This document shows, piece by piece, positions 18,384 through 26,977 of a stretch of 64,000 bases of DNA. The notes beneath the pieces are model-generated. The model ran no database searches and was not told the origin of the DNA. It saw only the letters and a program-made list of their open reading frames with translations. The translations under genes were made by a program, and so were the position numbers. The stretch's first letter is position 1, and each line of letters starts with the position of its first letter. This DNA comes from Paraburkholderia sprentiae WSM5005 (GTDB lineage: Bacteria > Pseudomonadota > Gammaproteobacteria > Burkholderiales > Burkholderiaceae): NCBI RefSeq assembly GCF_001865575.2, contig NZ_CP017562.2:1922001-1986000 (forward strand), given 5' to 3'.

Positions 18384-20263
18384 TGTCCGACCCTCGCTGG
18401 CCAGCGCATGATCTCGCCGCGCGACAGCGTCTTCACGACGGTCTCGGTGAACGAATTGATCGATACGTATTGTGCGAAATATTGCGCGAGCACGGCACCG
18501 AGCAGAAACGCGCCGGCGCCTTCGAACGCGGCTTCGTCGAGCGTCAGCGTCACTTCGAGACCGCGGCCGAATACGATCGGCCCGGCGCCCGGCAAGCGTC
18601 GCGTCACCGAGCGCGAATCGATCGAGCGCACGCCCTCGATCAGCCGCTGACTCGCGATCTCGTCGGCGGGACAGTAGAGACTCAGCAGATCGCGCAGCGC
18701 GCGGGCGCCCTCCTGTGCATCGTTATCGAGCAGCGACGAGTAGTTCAACGACAGGTGACTCAACAGCCGCCACGCCACGGCCCCGTGCGCATACGACGGC
18801 AGCGGCCGGCTCGGGCCGCTCACGCAGCGCACGCTTTGCACCGGCGCTTCGACATCGAGCGTGAAATCGGCGGGGCCGACGCCGACCGGCATCGTCAGTG
18901 GCAGGTCGCGATTCGTGCACAGCACCTGCAAGCCGAGTTGCCGCAGGTCAGCGCGAAACGGCGCGTTGCTCGCGTCCACCAGCGCGATGAACATCTCGCT
19001 GCCGAGGTAGCTCGTGCGCGGGCCGCGCTCATGCTGACGCGCCGACGGCAGACGTTTTTCGCGGCGCACCTGGTAGTACGCGCCGGCGCGATACGTCGCG
19101 CCGAGATCGCGCGCGTGATAGAACGGTTCGAAGCGCTGCTCGCCGCCGGCGCCCGCGCTATAGCCGGTCGCACTCTCGATCTGATAGATCTCGAAGTCCA
19201 TCGGCCGGGTGCGATCGGCCACCACGTGATATTCGAACTGTTCGTCCGACAGCGCGATGCGATCGGTACGCCGCGAAAAAAGATTGATCGCGGGCGTGCA
19301 ATGCAGCGCGAAATTATTGGCATCGAGCGATTGTTCGAGCAGCGGATCACCGCGTTTGAGCAACACGATGACTTCGATTTCGGTGTCCGCGCAACGCCGC
19401 AACGCCGCGTGCAAACCGTCGATGGCGAGAAACATGAAGCGCTGCGGAAACGCGAAATACTCCTGTAACAGCCGGTAGCCCGGGAACGACTGCCGGCTGA
19501 CCGGCAGCAATGCTTCATCGTCGGCAAACCCGAGCGGCCGCAGCGCGCTCGCCGGCAACTGCACATGCCAGGACGCCGGACGTTTGGCCGGCATCACGAC
19601 GACGCCGCTCACCGAACCGAGCAGACGCTCGTGGATACGCGTGGCCATCCCGTCCGCGCCGCGCAGATGCAGCGTTAGCCGGTCGAGTTTCAGCTGGTTG
19701 ATTCTCAGACCAGCGGTGGCGCGTAGGCGCAGCCTGAGGCCGGCCTTGATAGCGGCGCCCGCCGCCATGCTCGCCGGCAGCGTGCTGTCGATGCCACCGA
19801 GCGAGCCCGCATGCGTAAAAAACCGCGCTTCCGTGATTTCGAGCGGCCAAAGCGTCAGTTCGTGCGCGCTGCGGTATTCGCAGCGCGTCGAGCCGTTCCT
19901 GTCGAGCACGCTGCGCAGCGTACTGCCGCGTGAAACCCGCACGCCGTCGGCGAGATTGGAGCTGGTCAGGTCCGGCTGGATCTGCACCACGGCCATCGAC
20001 GGCGTGGGCGCGAGGTAATGCGGGTATACCAGCTCGGCGAGATGCTGGGTGAAGCGCGGGAACTCGTCGTCGATCTTCAGTTGCACGCGCGCCGCGAGGA
20101 AACTGAAGCCTTCGAGCAGACGCTCCACGTAGGGGTCCGCGCATTCGAGGTTTTCCAGTCCGAGGCGCCCGGCGATCTTCGGAAATTCGCGCGCGAACTC
20201 GCCGCCCATCTCCCGAAGATGCTGCAGTTCCTGGCTGTAGTATTTGATCAGGTCTGGATTCAT
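18368..20263 (-). CDS. tssF: Type VI secretion baseplate protein TssF
   Basis: A 631-residue TssF (ImpG/VasA) beginning 'MNPDLIKYYSQELQHLREMG'. It continues with 'RVQLKIDDEFPRFTQHLAEL' and 'YPHYLAPTPSM', the canonical N-terminal block, and 'DLPLTMPVGVGPADFTLD' later. TssF is the main wedge protein contacting TssG, TssE and VgrG. Its length is typical. The start lies four bases after tssE and the end overlaps tssG. Confidence 0.97.
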   Translation of the reverse strand: MNPDLIKYYSQELQHLREMGGEFAREFPKIAGRLGLENLECADPYVERLLEGFSFLAARVQLKIDDEFPRFTQHLAELVYPHYLAPTPSMAVVQIQPDLTSSNLADGVRVSRGSTLRSVLDRNGSTRCEYRSAHELTLWPLEITEARFFTHAGSLGGIDSTLPASMAAGAAIKAGLRLRLRATAGLRINQLKLDRLTLHLRGADGMATRIHERLLGSVSGVVVMPAKRPASWHVQLPASALRPLGFADDEALLPVSRQSFPGYRLLQEYFAFPQRFMFLAIDGLHAALRRCADTEIEVIVLLKRGDPLLEQSLDANNFALHCTPAINLFSRRTDRIALSDEQFEYHVVADRTRPMDFEIYQIESATGYSAGAGGEQRFEPFYHARDLGATYRAGAYYQVRREKRLPSARQHERGPRTSYLGSEMFIALVDASNAPFRADLRQLGLQVLCTNRDLPLTMPVGVGPADFTLDVEAPVQSVRCVSGPSRPLPSYAHGAVAWRLLSHLSLNYSSLLDNDAQEGARALRDLLSLYCPADEIASQRLIEGVRSIDSRSVTRRLPGAGPIVFGRGLEVTLTLDEAAFEGAGAFLLGAVLAQYFAQYVSINSFTETVVKTLSRGEIMRWPARVGQCRTL

Positions 20264-20267
20264 GGCT

Positions 20268-20780
20268 TCAGCGCGGCCCGCCCTGGTCGATCACGCGGAT
20301 TTCGCCGACTTCCAGGTCGAGTTCGGTCCTGAAGTAGAGCCGCTCCGGATACGGCTGCGCCCACAGATCGCCCTCCACCAGAAACGACACGGTGTTGTGG
20401 CGCCCGGTCGTCTCTTCGAGTTGCATCGAACTGACCCGCACGGTGTCGCGCAGAATGCGCGGCTCGAACGCCCAGATCGCATCGCGCACGAGCCGTTCGA
20501 GCCGCGACGGATCGATGCCTGAGGCGGTCTTGCCGGCAATGTCCGGCAGGCCGAAATTGATCACGGATGTGGCGACATACGGATAGCCGCTCAGATCCTG
20601 CACCGACGCGAGGCCATTCGCGTTCAGCAGCCAACCGAGATCGCGCTGCACACTTTCGCGCAGCGCGCGCATCGACAGAACGCGCCGCTCGCGCGCTTCC
20701 TGCTTCGCCTCCGGTTCGAGATCGGTCAGCCGGTCGAGCAGCGACGGTTGCAGGCGATCACGCGCGGTCAGTTCAGCCAT
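20268..20780 (-). CDS. tssE: Type VI secretion baseplate protein TssE
   Basis: A 170-residue protein of the phage gp25-like family, with 'RDRLQPSLLDRLTDLEP', 'RRVLSMRALRESVQRDLGWLL', a conserved 'GLPDIAG' block and 'ILRDTVRVSSMQ'. The EPR-type motif of this family is less clear than usual. TssE nucleates sheath assembly on the baseplate. The ATG overlaps the end of tagJ by eight bases and the stop is four bases before tssF. Confidence 0.94.
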   Translation of the reverse strand: MAELTARDRLQPSLLDRLTDLEPEAKQEARERRVLSMRALRESVQRDLGWLLNANGLASVQDLSGYPYVATSVINFGLPDIAGKTASGIDPSRLERLVRDAIWAFEPRILRDTVRVSSMQLEETTGRHNTVSFLVEGDLWAQPYPERLYFRTELDLEVGEIRVIDQGGPR

Positions 20781-21609
20781 GATCCGGCACGGCCGCGCCG
20801 TCCTGTTTGGCAGGCGCGTCGCCGCTCGTCAGTTCGATGGTGCGCACGTCGAAGAGCGCGTAGTCGTTCGCATCGGAGGCGAACATACGCTGTCCCACCG
20901 GCCGTGCGAGCACGGGATCGTCACCGATCCATTCGGTCAGGCGCGCGAGCCACAACGCTCGATTCGGCTCGGCGAGCGTGCCCGGATAGCGGGCGGGAAT
21001 CAGACCGGCGGCCTCGCCGTCGTTGGCCCACGTGAAAACGGCCGGCATCCAGACGCGGTCGCGCAGGTCGGACGGCGGCTCGATTTCGATCCGTTTGATG
21101 CGCGAAAAAGGAATCCAGTAATAGCGGCCGTTCAGCACGGCTTCGAGTGTCGGGCCGAGCCGGTTGTCGGCGTCGGCGAGCCACCTGAACGGTTCGCCGT
21201 TCAACGCGCCGGCGGTGGCGGGCGCCTCGTCGAGCGCCCGCGCGCGCGCGGCGGCCGCCGCGCCGCTATCGCCCGCGGTGTCGAGCCGCAATGCCTCGAG
21301 GAGCAACGCCAGCCAGCCGGTCGGCTCGCCGAAGATCAGCGGCGCGCGCTCGCCTTTGAACACCGCTTCGCGCAGCGCCTCGCATTGCAACGCTTCACGA
21401 TAGGTTTGCACCATCGGCAACGCGGCCGCGTCGAGTTCGCCGACGACGTTCAGTTGCGTCAATGCGCGATCCCAGGCGCCCGTCACCGCGAGCACCTGGA
21501 ATAGAAAGACGCGATAGGCGGCTTTCGACGGATCCTTGCGAACCTGCTTTTGCAATTCGCGCAGACATCCGTCGAGATCGCCTTCGCGCAAGCATCCTTC
21601 TGCGTTCAT
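20773..21609 (-). CDS. tagJ: Type VI secretion accessory protein TagJ (ImpE)
   Basis: A 278-residue ImpE-family protein: a TPR-like N-terminus ('AEGCLREGDLDGCLRELQKQVRKDPSKAAYRVFL'-type helices), and a C-terminal domain with 'GRYYWIPFSRIKRIEIEPP' and 'RVWMPAVFTWANDGEAAGLIPARYPG'. In other systems TagJ binds TssB and ClpV and modulates sheath recycling. Its presence is typical of T6SSs in which tagJ neighbours tssE. It lies 95 bases after hcp, the gap holding a strong stem-loop. Confidence 0.93.
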   Translation of the reverse strand: MNAEGCLREGDLDGCLRELQKQVRKDPSKAAYRVFLFQVLAVTGAWDRALTQLNVVGELDAAALPMVQTYREALQCEALREAVFKGERAPLIFGEPTGWLALLLEALRLDTAGDSGAAAAARARALDEAPATAGALNGEPFRWLADADNRLGPTLEAVLNGRYYWIPFSRIKRIEIEPPSDLRDRVWMPAVFTWANDGEAAGLIPARYPGTLAEPNRALWLARLTEWIGDDPVLARPVGQRMFASDANDYALFDVRTIELTSGDAPAKQDGAAVPDHG

Positions 21610-21652
21610 GCCGGTTCGCTCCGGTCTGGCTCGAGTCGTCCCACCCGCCGCC

Positions 21653-21681
21653 GCACTGCGACGGCAGGACCGCCGCAGTGC
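21653..21681 (-). promoter_or_regulatory. Stem-loop between hcp and tagJ (3'-end stabiliser or attenuator)
   Basis: An inverted repeat, GCACTGCG-A-CGG / CCG-C-CGCAGTGC, with loop CAGGA: 11 pairs and one A-C mismatch. It lies 23 bases downstream of the hcp stop in the leftward transcript. There is no U-tract after it, so it is not a classic terminator. It could protect a short abundant hcp mRNA or partly terminate, a common way to raise Hcp over baseplate genes. Regulation is inferred. Confidence 0.5.
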
Positions 21682-21704
21682 AGTCGCCCTTTGCGGTCAG
21701 CCGA

Positions 21705-22193
21705 TCAGGTAGTCGCGTTGGCGGGGATGTTCCATTTCACTTCGACCACCCCGCCTTCCTTCTCGCCCTTCGCGTTTTGCGGCTGGTACTCGACATGGAA
21801 TTTTTCGAAGTTGAGCGTGACGTTCTCGGTGAAGCGTTCTTCGCCGCCCGAGCCGCCGGTCGAATACGAGCTGACCAGCACGCCATTCAACGTGATCTTG
21901 TAGTACTCGAGCGGATTGTCGCCACCTGCCTTGCGCACCGTCAGCAACGCCGTGTCGATGTGCGTGCCTTTGGCGCAGGCTGCCATGATCGGCGGACTCG
22001 CCTTGTCGCTGTATTTGGTCAATGTGAGGTCCTGCACCGACACCTTGCCGGCGCCGCCGCCCGTGCCCATGTGCATCGTGCCGCTCTGGCTCATGCCCCA
22101 ACTCCACGCGAGCACTTCGATTTCTTCCTTGTGGGTCTTGTCCTGCGACTCGCCCTTGATATCGCCCAGCTTCATGAACATGTCGATGGCCAT
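21705..22193 (-). CDS. hcp: Type VI secretion tube protein Hcp (TssD)
   Basis: A 162-residue Hcp1-family protein: 'MAIDMFMKLGDIKGESQD', 'IEVLAWSWGMSQSGTMH', 'DLTLTKYSDKASPPIM', 'ITLNGVLVSSYSTGGSGG' and 'ENVTLNFEKFHVEYQPQ'. Hexameric rings of it stack into the inner tube and also chaperone small effectors. ATG 22193 has GGAG in front at good spacing. It lies 45 bases downstream of tssC and is followed by a stem-loop. Confidence 0.98.
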   Translation of the reverse strand: MAIDMFMKLGDIKGESQDKTHKEEIEVLAWSWGMSQSGTMHMGTGGGAGKVSVQDLTLTKYSDKASPPIMAACAKGTHIDTALLTVRKAGGDNPLEYYKITLNGVLVSSYSTGGSGGEERFTENVTLNFEKFHVEYQPQNAKGEKEGGVVEVKWNIPANATT

Positions 22194-22238
22194 CTTCTTC
22201 TCCGCTCAAAGCAATTCGTCATTCAATGGGGATTTCCG

Positions 22239-23735
22239 TCATGCCGCCTTGGCGGACGGAAGCTTCGAAACCAACCGTAGCGATACGGTCAGGCCTTCCA
22301 ACTGGTAGTGCGGACGCAGGAAAAACTTCGACGTGTAATAACCGGGATTGCCTTCGACTTCCTCGACGACCACCTCGGCGGCCGCGAGCGGGCGTCGTGC
22401 CTTGGACTCTTCCGTCGAGTGCGCCGGATCGCCGTCGACGTACTGAAGGATCCAGTTCTGCAGCCAGCGCTGCATGTCGTCCCTCTCCTTGAAACTGCCG
22501 ATCTTGTCGCGCACGATGCACTTCAGGTAGTGAGCGAAGCGGCTGCATGCGAACAGGTAGGGCAGACGCGCGGCCAGGTTCGCGTTCGCGGTGGCATCGG
22601 GGTCTTCGAACTCGGCGGGCTTGTGCAGCGATTGCGCGCCGATGAAGGCGGCGAAATCGGAGTTCTTCTTGTGCACGAGCGGCATGAAGCCGTTCTTCGC
22701 GAGTTCGGCTTCGCGGCGATCGCTAATGGCGATTTCGGTCGGACACTTCATGTCGATGCCGCCGTCGTCGGTGGGGAACGCGTGCACCGGCAGGTTCTCG
22801 ACGGCGCCCCCCGACTCGATGCCGCGAATCCGCGAACACCAGCCGTACATCTTGAACGAGCGGTTGATATTGCTCGCCATCGCATAGGCGGCATTGGCCC
22901 ATGCGTATTTGCCGCTGTCCGCGCCGGCCGTGTCTTCCTCGAAATCGAATTCCTCGACCGGATTGGTCTTGGCGCCATACGGCGCGCGCGCGAGAAAACG
23001 CGGCATCGCGAGACCGACGTAACGCGCATCCTCGGATTCGCGCAGCGAGCGCCACGCGGCATGCTCAGGCGTCTGAAAGATTTTCGTCAGGTCGCGCGGA
23101 TTGGCCAGCTCCTGCCATGAATCCATCAGCATCACCGCGGGATCGGCGCCGGCGATGAACGGCGCATGCGCGGCGGCCGAGATCCTGGATATCTGCGTCA
23201 GCAGATCGACGTCGGGCCCGCTGTTGTCGAAGTAATAATCGGCCACCAACGCGCCATACGGCTCGCCGCCGAACTGGCCGTATTCCTCTTCGTAGAGCTT
23301 CTTGAAGATCGGGCTTTGATCCCACGCGGTGCCCTTGTACTTCTTGAGCGTCTTGTACAGATCGCCCTTCGATACGTTCATCACGCGGATCTTCAACGTC
23401 TCGTCCGTCTCGGTGTTGTTGACCAGGTAGTGCAAGCCGCGCCACGCGCTCTCGACTTTCTGGAACTCTTCCGAGTGGATGATCTGATTGATCTGGGCGG
23501 TCAGCTTCTCGTCGATCTGCGCGATCAGCGATTCGATCGTCGCGAGCACATCGCCCGAAATCACGTTCGTATCGCGCAGCGCCTGTTCGGCGAGCGTGCG
23601 CACCGCCGTCTCGACGGCTTCCTTCGCCTTCTCGCTCTTCGGCTTGAATTCCTTTTGCAGCAGATTCGCGAAATCGCTCGTTTCAAGCGACGCCTCGCCG
23701 GGTTGCGCTTGCCCTTGGGTGCTAGGTTCAGCCAT
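22239..23735 (-). CDS. tssC: Type VI secretion sheath large subunit TssC (VipB)
   Basis: A 498-residue TssC: 'TIESLIAQIDEKLTAQINQI', 'VESAWRGLHYLVNNTETD', 'GQFGGEPYGALVADYYFD', 'FLARAPYG', 'CTRF'-region equivalent 'CSRFAHYLKCIVRDKIGSF' and the C-terminal 'GYYTSKFFLRPHYQLEGL'. It polymerises with TssB into the contractile sheath. The ATG has GGGAG upstream, and 25 bases separate it from the tssB stop. Confidence 0.98.
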   Translation of the reverse strand: MAEPSTQGQAQPGEASLETSDFANLLQKEFKPKSEKAKEAVETAVRTLAEQALRDTNVISGDVLATIESLIAQIDEKLTAQINQIIHSEEFQKVESAWRGLHYLVNNTETDETLKIRVMNVSKGDLYKTLKKYKGTAWDQSPIFKKLYEEEYGQFGGEPYGALVADYYFDNSGPDVDLLTQISRISAAAHAPFIAGADPAVMLMDSWQELANPRDLTKIFQTPEHAAWRSLRESEDARYVGLAMPRFLARAPYGAKTNPVEEFDFEEDTAGADSGKYAWANAAYAMASNINRSFKMYGWCSRIRGIESGGAVENLPVHAFPTDDGGIDMKCPTEIAISDRREAELAKNGFMPLVHKKNSDFAAFIGAQSLHKPAEFEDPDATANANLAARLPYLFACSRFAHYLKCIVRDKIGSFKERDDMQRWLQNWILQYVDGDPAHSTEESKARRPLAAAEVVVEEVEGNPGYYTSKFFLRPHYQLEGLTVSLRLVSKLPSAKAA

Positions 23736-23760
23736 GGTCAGACTCCCCTGTAGATCACGC

Positions 23761-24261
23761 TCATTGCTGCGGCTTCGGTGCGGACGCCAACGACTGCAGC
23801 AACGCAGGATCGTTGAGCAGTTTCGCGATCAGCTCCTCGGCGCCGGTCTTGCCGTCCATATAGGTCAGCAGGTTTTGCAACTGGCCGCGCGCCTCCAGCA
23901 GCTTCGACAAGGCGTCCACCTTGCGCGCGACCGCCGCGGGCGAAAAGTCGTCCATGCTCTCGAAGGTCATGTCGACCGCGAGGTTGCCCTGACCGGTCAG
24001 CACGTTGGGCACCTGCACGGCGACGCGCGGTTTCATCGACTTCAGACGCTCGTCGAAGTTGTCGACGTCGATCTCGAGAAACTTTCGATCCGCCACCGGC
24101 GCGAGCGGGTCCGCCGGCTGACCAGAGAGATCGGCCAGCACGCCCATGACGAAGGGCAGATTGACCTTTTTCTCCGACCCGTAGACTTCGACGTCGTACT
24201 CGATCTGAACTCGCGGCGCTCGATTGCGCGCGATGAATTTCTGGCTGCTTTCCTTGGCCAC
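23761..24261 (-). CDS. tssB: Type VI secretion sheath small subunit TssB (VipA)
   Basis: A 166-residue TssB: 'AKESSQKFIARNRAPRVQIE', 'LPFVMGVLADLSGQ', 'FDERLKSMKPRVAVQVPN', 'MDDFSPAAVARKVDAL' and 'RGQLQNLLTYMDGKTGAEE'. The start is taken as GTG 24261, because AGGGG lies about eight bases before it and the product then begins as typical TssB proteins do. ATG 24267 and 24309 are in-frame alternatives, the first too close to the ribosome site. It is the first sheath gene after tssA. Confidence 0.95.
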   Translation of the reverse strand: MAKESSQKFIARNRAPRVQIEYDVEVYGSEKKVNLPFVMGVLADLSGQPADPLAPVADRKFLEIDVDNFDERLKSMKPRVAVQVPNVLTGQGNLAVDMTFESMDDFSPAAVARKVDALSKLLEARGQLQNLLTYMDGKTGAEELIAKLLNDPALLQSLASAPKPQQ

Positions 24262-24354
24262 GACCATTCCCCTGGTTGACGCCTCACGGCCGCGAGCAGC
24301 GCGGCGCATGACTGGCGTTGCTAGAAGCGAAAAAGCCTATCCCCGCCTGACTGC

Positions 24355-25386
24355 TTACTCGTTTTCGATACCGCCGGCCTGCCTGGCCTGGCGCACGCCT
24401 TCCGGCGCAAGGTCCTGCAGAATTTCCATGAAGCTCCTGTCGACCAGCCGGCGCGCGCGCAGCAGCAGCAGCGGCACCGGGCTGGAGGGTTCGTGACGCT
24501 CGTAGTACGCACAGATCCTGTCGATCATGCGGATCACGTCCTGACGGTCGGTGATGTCCCCGGACAGCGGCACGAGTGCCGGCGCCGCGCCGGCGCTTTC
24601 GCCCGGGGTCATGTCGCCGTTCGGCGATGCCTGCGGCGCTCCGTCCGGGACATCGAGACGCTCGCCGAGAAAGTCGGCCGCACGCCGCAGCAGCCTCGAT
24701 AGCGGCGACAGATCGATGGAGCGCGCCGCGCCGACACGCTCGGTCAATACCGTCTCGATGCGCATCGCGCTATGCGTGGCCGCGAGCAAGGCCGTGTGCG
24801 CTTCGGCGGCGTCTTCGTGGGCGTCGGCGATCACCGCGTCGATCGAGCTCAGCGACGCCGCCTCGACGCCCTTGGGCAGCGGCACTTCGCCGGTCGCATA
24901 TTCGATGTCGCGCAAGCTGACGTCACCATGCGCGCGCGACGACGCGAGCGGTGCGTCGCGCACGTCCACCAGCATGCCGGACGGTTCGACGAGGGCGGCG
25001 AGCGCGTTGACGCGAGCGGTCGGATCGTTGTCGTCGTCGGGATCGAGCTGTGGATAGACATGGTCCCAGCGCTGTTCGAGCAGGCCTTCGACGAGCGCGA
25101 GGCCCTCGGCGAAGCCGGCGAAACCTCGGCGATTGAGCAGCGCGCGCGCCAGGTGTACCGCGACGCGCAAGTCGCGGCCTTTTGCGAGCAGATCGAAAGA
25201 TAGCGCTTCGGCCACTTTCCAGTCAGGCGGCGTGGCGGCGACCATGGTCTCGCCGAACTGCACCTCCGGCTTGCCGTGGACGACCTGCTCGAGCGCAAGG
25301 AAGTCAGGGTCGTACTCGAGGTCGTCCCCGCATGGACTGGCAGCTGATATGTCGGCAAGCATTTCGCCCGCGAGAAGCGTGGCCAT
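24355..25386 (-). CDS. tssA: Type VI secretion cap/baseplate protein TssA
   Basis: A 343-residue ImpA-family protein. The ImpA N-terminal domain is clear: 'SPCGDDLEYDPDFLALEQ', 'PPDWKVAEALSFDLL', 'RDLRVAVHLARALL', 'EQRWDHVYPQLDPDDDNDP'. The C-terminus has 'RQDVIRMIDRICAYYERHEPSSPVPLLLLRA', as in short TssA proteins. It coordinates tail-tube and sheath growth. It is the first gene of the T6SS operon, with the AT-rich region upstream. The ribosome site is weak (AGAG next to ATG). Confidence 0.94.
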   Translation of the reverse strand: MATLLAGEMLADISAASPCGDDLEYDPDFLALEQVVHGKPEVQFGETMVAATPPDWKVAEALSFDLLAKGRDLRVAVHLARALLNRRGFAGFAEGLALVEGLLEQRWDHVYPQLDPDDDNDPTARVNALAALVEPSGMLVDVRDAPLASSRAHGDVSLRDIEYATGEVPLPKGVEAASLSSIDAVIADAHEDAAEAHTALLAATHSAMRIETVLTERVGAARSIDLSPLSRLLRRAADFLGERLDVPDGAPQASPNGDMTPGESAGAAPALVPLSGDITDRQDVIRMIDRICAYYERHEPSSPVPLLLLRARRLVDRSFMEILQDLAPEGVRQARQAGGIENE

Positions 25387-26166
25387 CTCTGGTATCGGTC
25401 TCGGATGAGTAGTCTCGACGCACCGTAAGTGACCGGTACGGGTTGCCCTTGCCCGCCGGGAATCAACGTTCCCGGAAATACGTGTTAACTCTAATTAGAC
25501 TGCCTTCGCCAGCTATTGCGATGTTTTTAGCGAACGTTGTCCTTTCTCGGCGGCAATCCGATATGAGAATAGCACGCAGCCCGGAAAATCAAAGCCGGAT
25601 AGCAATAGAAACGGATTTTGTTTAATTAAGCGAAGTAGTATATGTAATACCATTCAACTCCATAAACACTTAAGACGTTTTAACATTTCGTTCCGACACC
25701 ATTACCAATCACAAGCTCGGACAGTCGTCTTACGACCTCCCAGCGCGCCCTTTCAGGACGGTCGATTGGCGGGATCCCGACGCCTAGGTAAACGAATCAG
25801 CTGCTCGGATTTTTTAAAAATTTTGACCTCCCGGATTGCCGGTAGGCGCTTACATGACGTTTAGGGTTAGTCCTGATAGCGATAGAACCCGCCGTCAAGG
25901 CGGTGAATAACATATTAAGTTTTAACTTGTAATAAATAAAACGTGCCAATAGACTAAGTCTGTTTTCCAATCACGCGCCGGTTGCAGGGCGGAATTGCCG
26001 GTATTGCAAGCGTTTGGCATACGCAATCTGCCCGATACGGCGGCAAAAGCGAGTGCCGGATTCATTGGGGACAGGAAGCCGGCGCACTACAAACGCGGCG
26101 AAATGGGTAGTGTCAGCAGCCGGGCTCCGCCCTCAAGAAGCGGGCTCACCACCTTCGGGGTGAAAA
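25387..26166. promoter_or_regulatory. AT-rich divergent intergenic region between T6SS and sigma-like operons
   Basis: 780 bases without a credible gene, much richer in A/T than the flanks, especially 25480-25960 with runs such as TTTAATTAAG and GTAATAAATAAAA. It must carry the promoters of the leftward T6SS operon and the rightward regulator operon. Visible elements are an inverted repeat at 25456-25475, a small palindrome AAGTTTTAACTT near 25915-25930 and a five-base-stem hairpin at 25889-25903. No convincing sigma-54 or sigma-70 box could be fixed by eye. AT-rich upstream DNA is a typical H-NS-like silencer target; that is inference. Confidence 0.6.
25456..25475. promoter_or_regulatory. 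Perfect inverted repeat upstream of tssA
   Basis: CCGGGAA-TCAACG-TTCCCGG: two perfect 7-base arms with a 6-base spacer, 70-90 bases upstream of the tssA start. It could be a dyad operator or a hairpin in the 5' leader of the T6SS transcript. No known regulator can be assigned. Confidence 0.45.
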
Positions 26167-26943
26167 GTGGCAGATATCCAAAGCGCTGCAATTGCCGACC
26201 ACGCTGGAGAAAGCGCACTGCCCGACCTGTGGCAACGCCGCACCTGCCTCAGCCACGACGAAATGGCGTCGATCTATACGATCGTGCGCCGCGCGCTGAC
26301 CGGCTATCATCCGTCGGAATTGCAGGCGCTGGGCGAGGACAAGGAAGAGCTGATCTCGCAGTTCCTCTATCTCAAGGTGTTCCGCCTCGATACCGCGCCG
26401 ACGGCATCGCCCACCTTCCCGCTGCACAGCGCGCCTTCGACCAGCCATGCCGTGTGCGCCTATTTCCGCCGCTATCTGATCGACTGTCTGCGCAGCGCGA
26501 GCCATCAGCGCAACGTGTCGCTCGACGAAGGCGACGTGATGCTCGAAATCGACCGGCAAACGGCTTTTCATCCCGATCCGATCGGCTCGGTCCTGTTGCA
26601 ATACGGTCTGCACGAAGCCGAGGTACGCGAATCCGCGTCGCATTTCATCGCTTCGCTCGACGACGCCGACCGCATGCTGCTCGCCGGCAGTCTCGGCTGG
26701 CTGTCGAACGAGAAAGGCGGTCTGTCGCAGGTGGCCGCGCGTTACGGCATCGCGTCGTATCACTACCGGGCACGCAAGCTTGGCGTCACGCTGAAAAAAG
26801 GCTCGATACCCGCCGACTTCGCCCGCACGCAAATCGGCCGATGGATCGAGCACAACCTCGGCATCGACATCTCGCCGGGCAATCGCATCGTCATCCTGCT
26901 GGTTCTGGGCATTCTGTCCGCGCAGTCGCACGCACAGGAATGA
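26167..26943 (+). CDS. Sigma-factor-like regulatory protein, T6SS-linked
   Basis: A 258-residue protein not confidently assigned to a family. Residues about 25-110 ('EMASIYTIVRRALTGYHPSE', 'KEELISQFLYLKVFRLD', 'CAYFRRYLIDCLRSA') look like sigma region 2. Residues about 158-210 ('HFIASLDDADRMLL', 'GGLSQVAARYGIASYHYRA') look like a region 4 helix-turn-helix. The C-terminus (240-257) is hydrophobic. The start is GTG 26167 with GGGG upstream. It opens an operon with the PP2C and glycosyltransferase genes (34-base gaps) and is divergent from tssA, the position expected of a dedicated T6SS regulator. Regulation is inferred. Confidence 0.6.
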   Translation: MADIQSAAIADHAGESALPDLWQRRTCLSHDEMASIYTIVRRALTGYHPSELQALGEDKEELISQFLYLKVFRLDTAPTASPTFPLHSAPSTSHAVCAYFRRYLIDCLRSASHQRNVSLDEGDVMLEIDRQTAFHPDPIGSVLLQYGLHEAEVRESASHFIASLDDADRMLLAGSLGWLSNEKGGLSQVAARYGIASYHYRARKLGVTLKKGSIPADFARTQIGRWIEHNLGIDISPGNRIVILLVLGILSAQSHAQE

Positions 26944-26977
26944 GCTCGACAGACCACGAGCATATGAGAGGTCAACG

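Noticed and set aside
26013..26031. Possible sigma-54 promoter (TGGCAT followed by a GC pair)
   Set aside because: The spacing between the GG and GC elements is two bases too long for a -24/-12 promoter.
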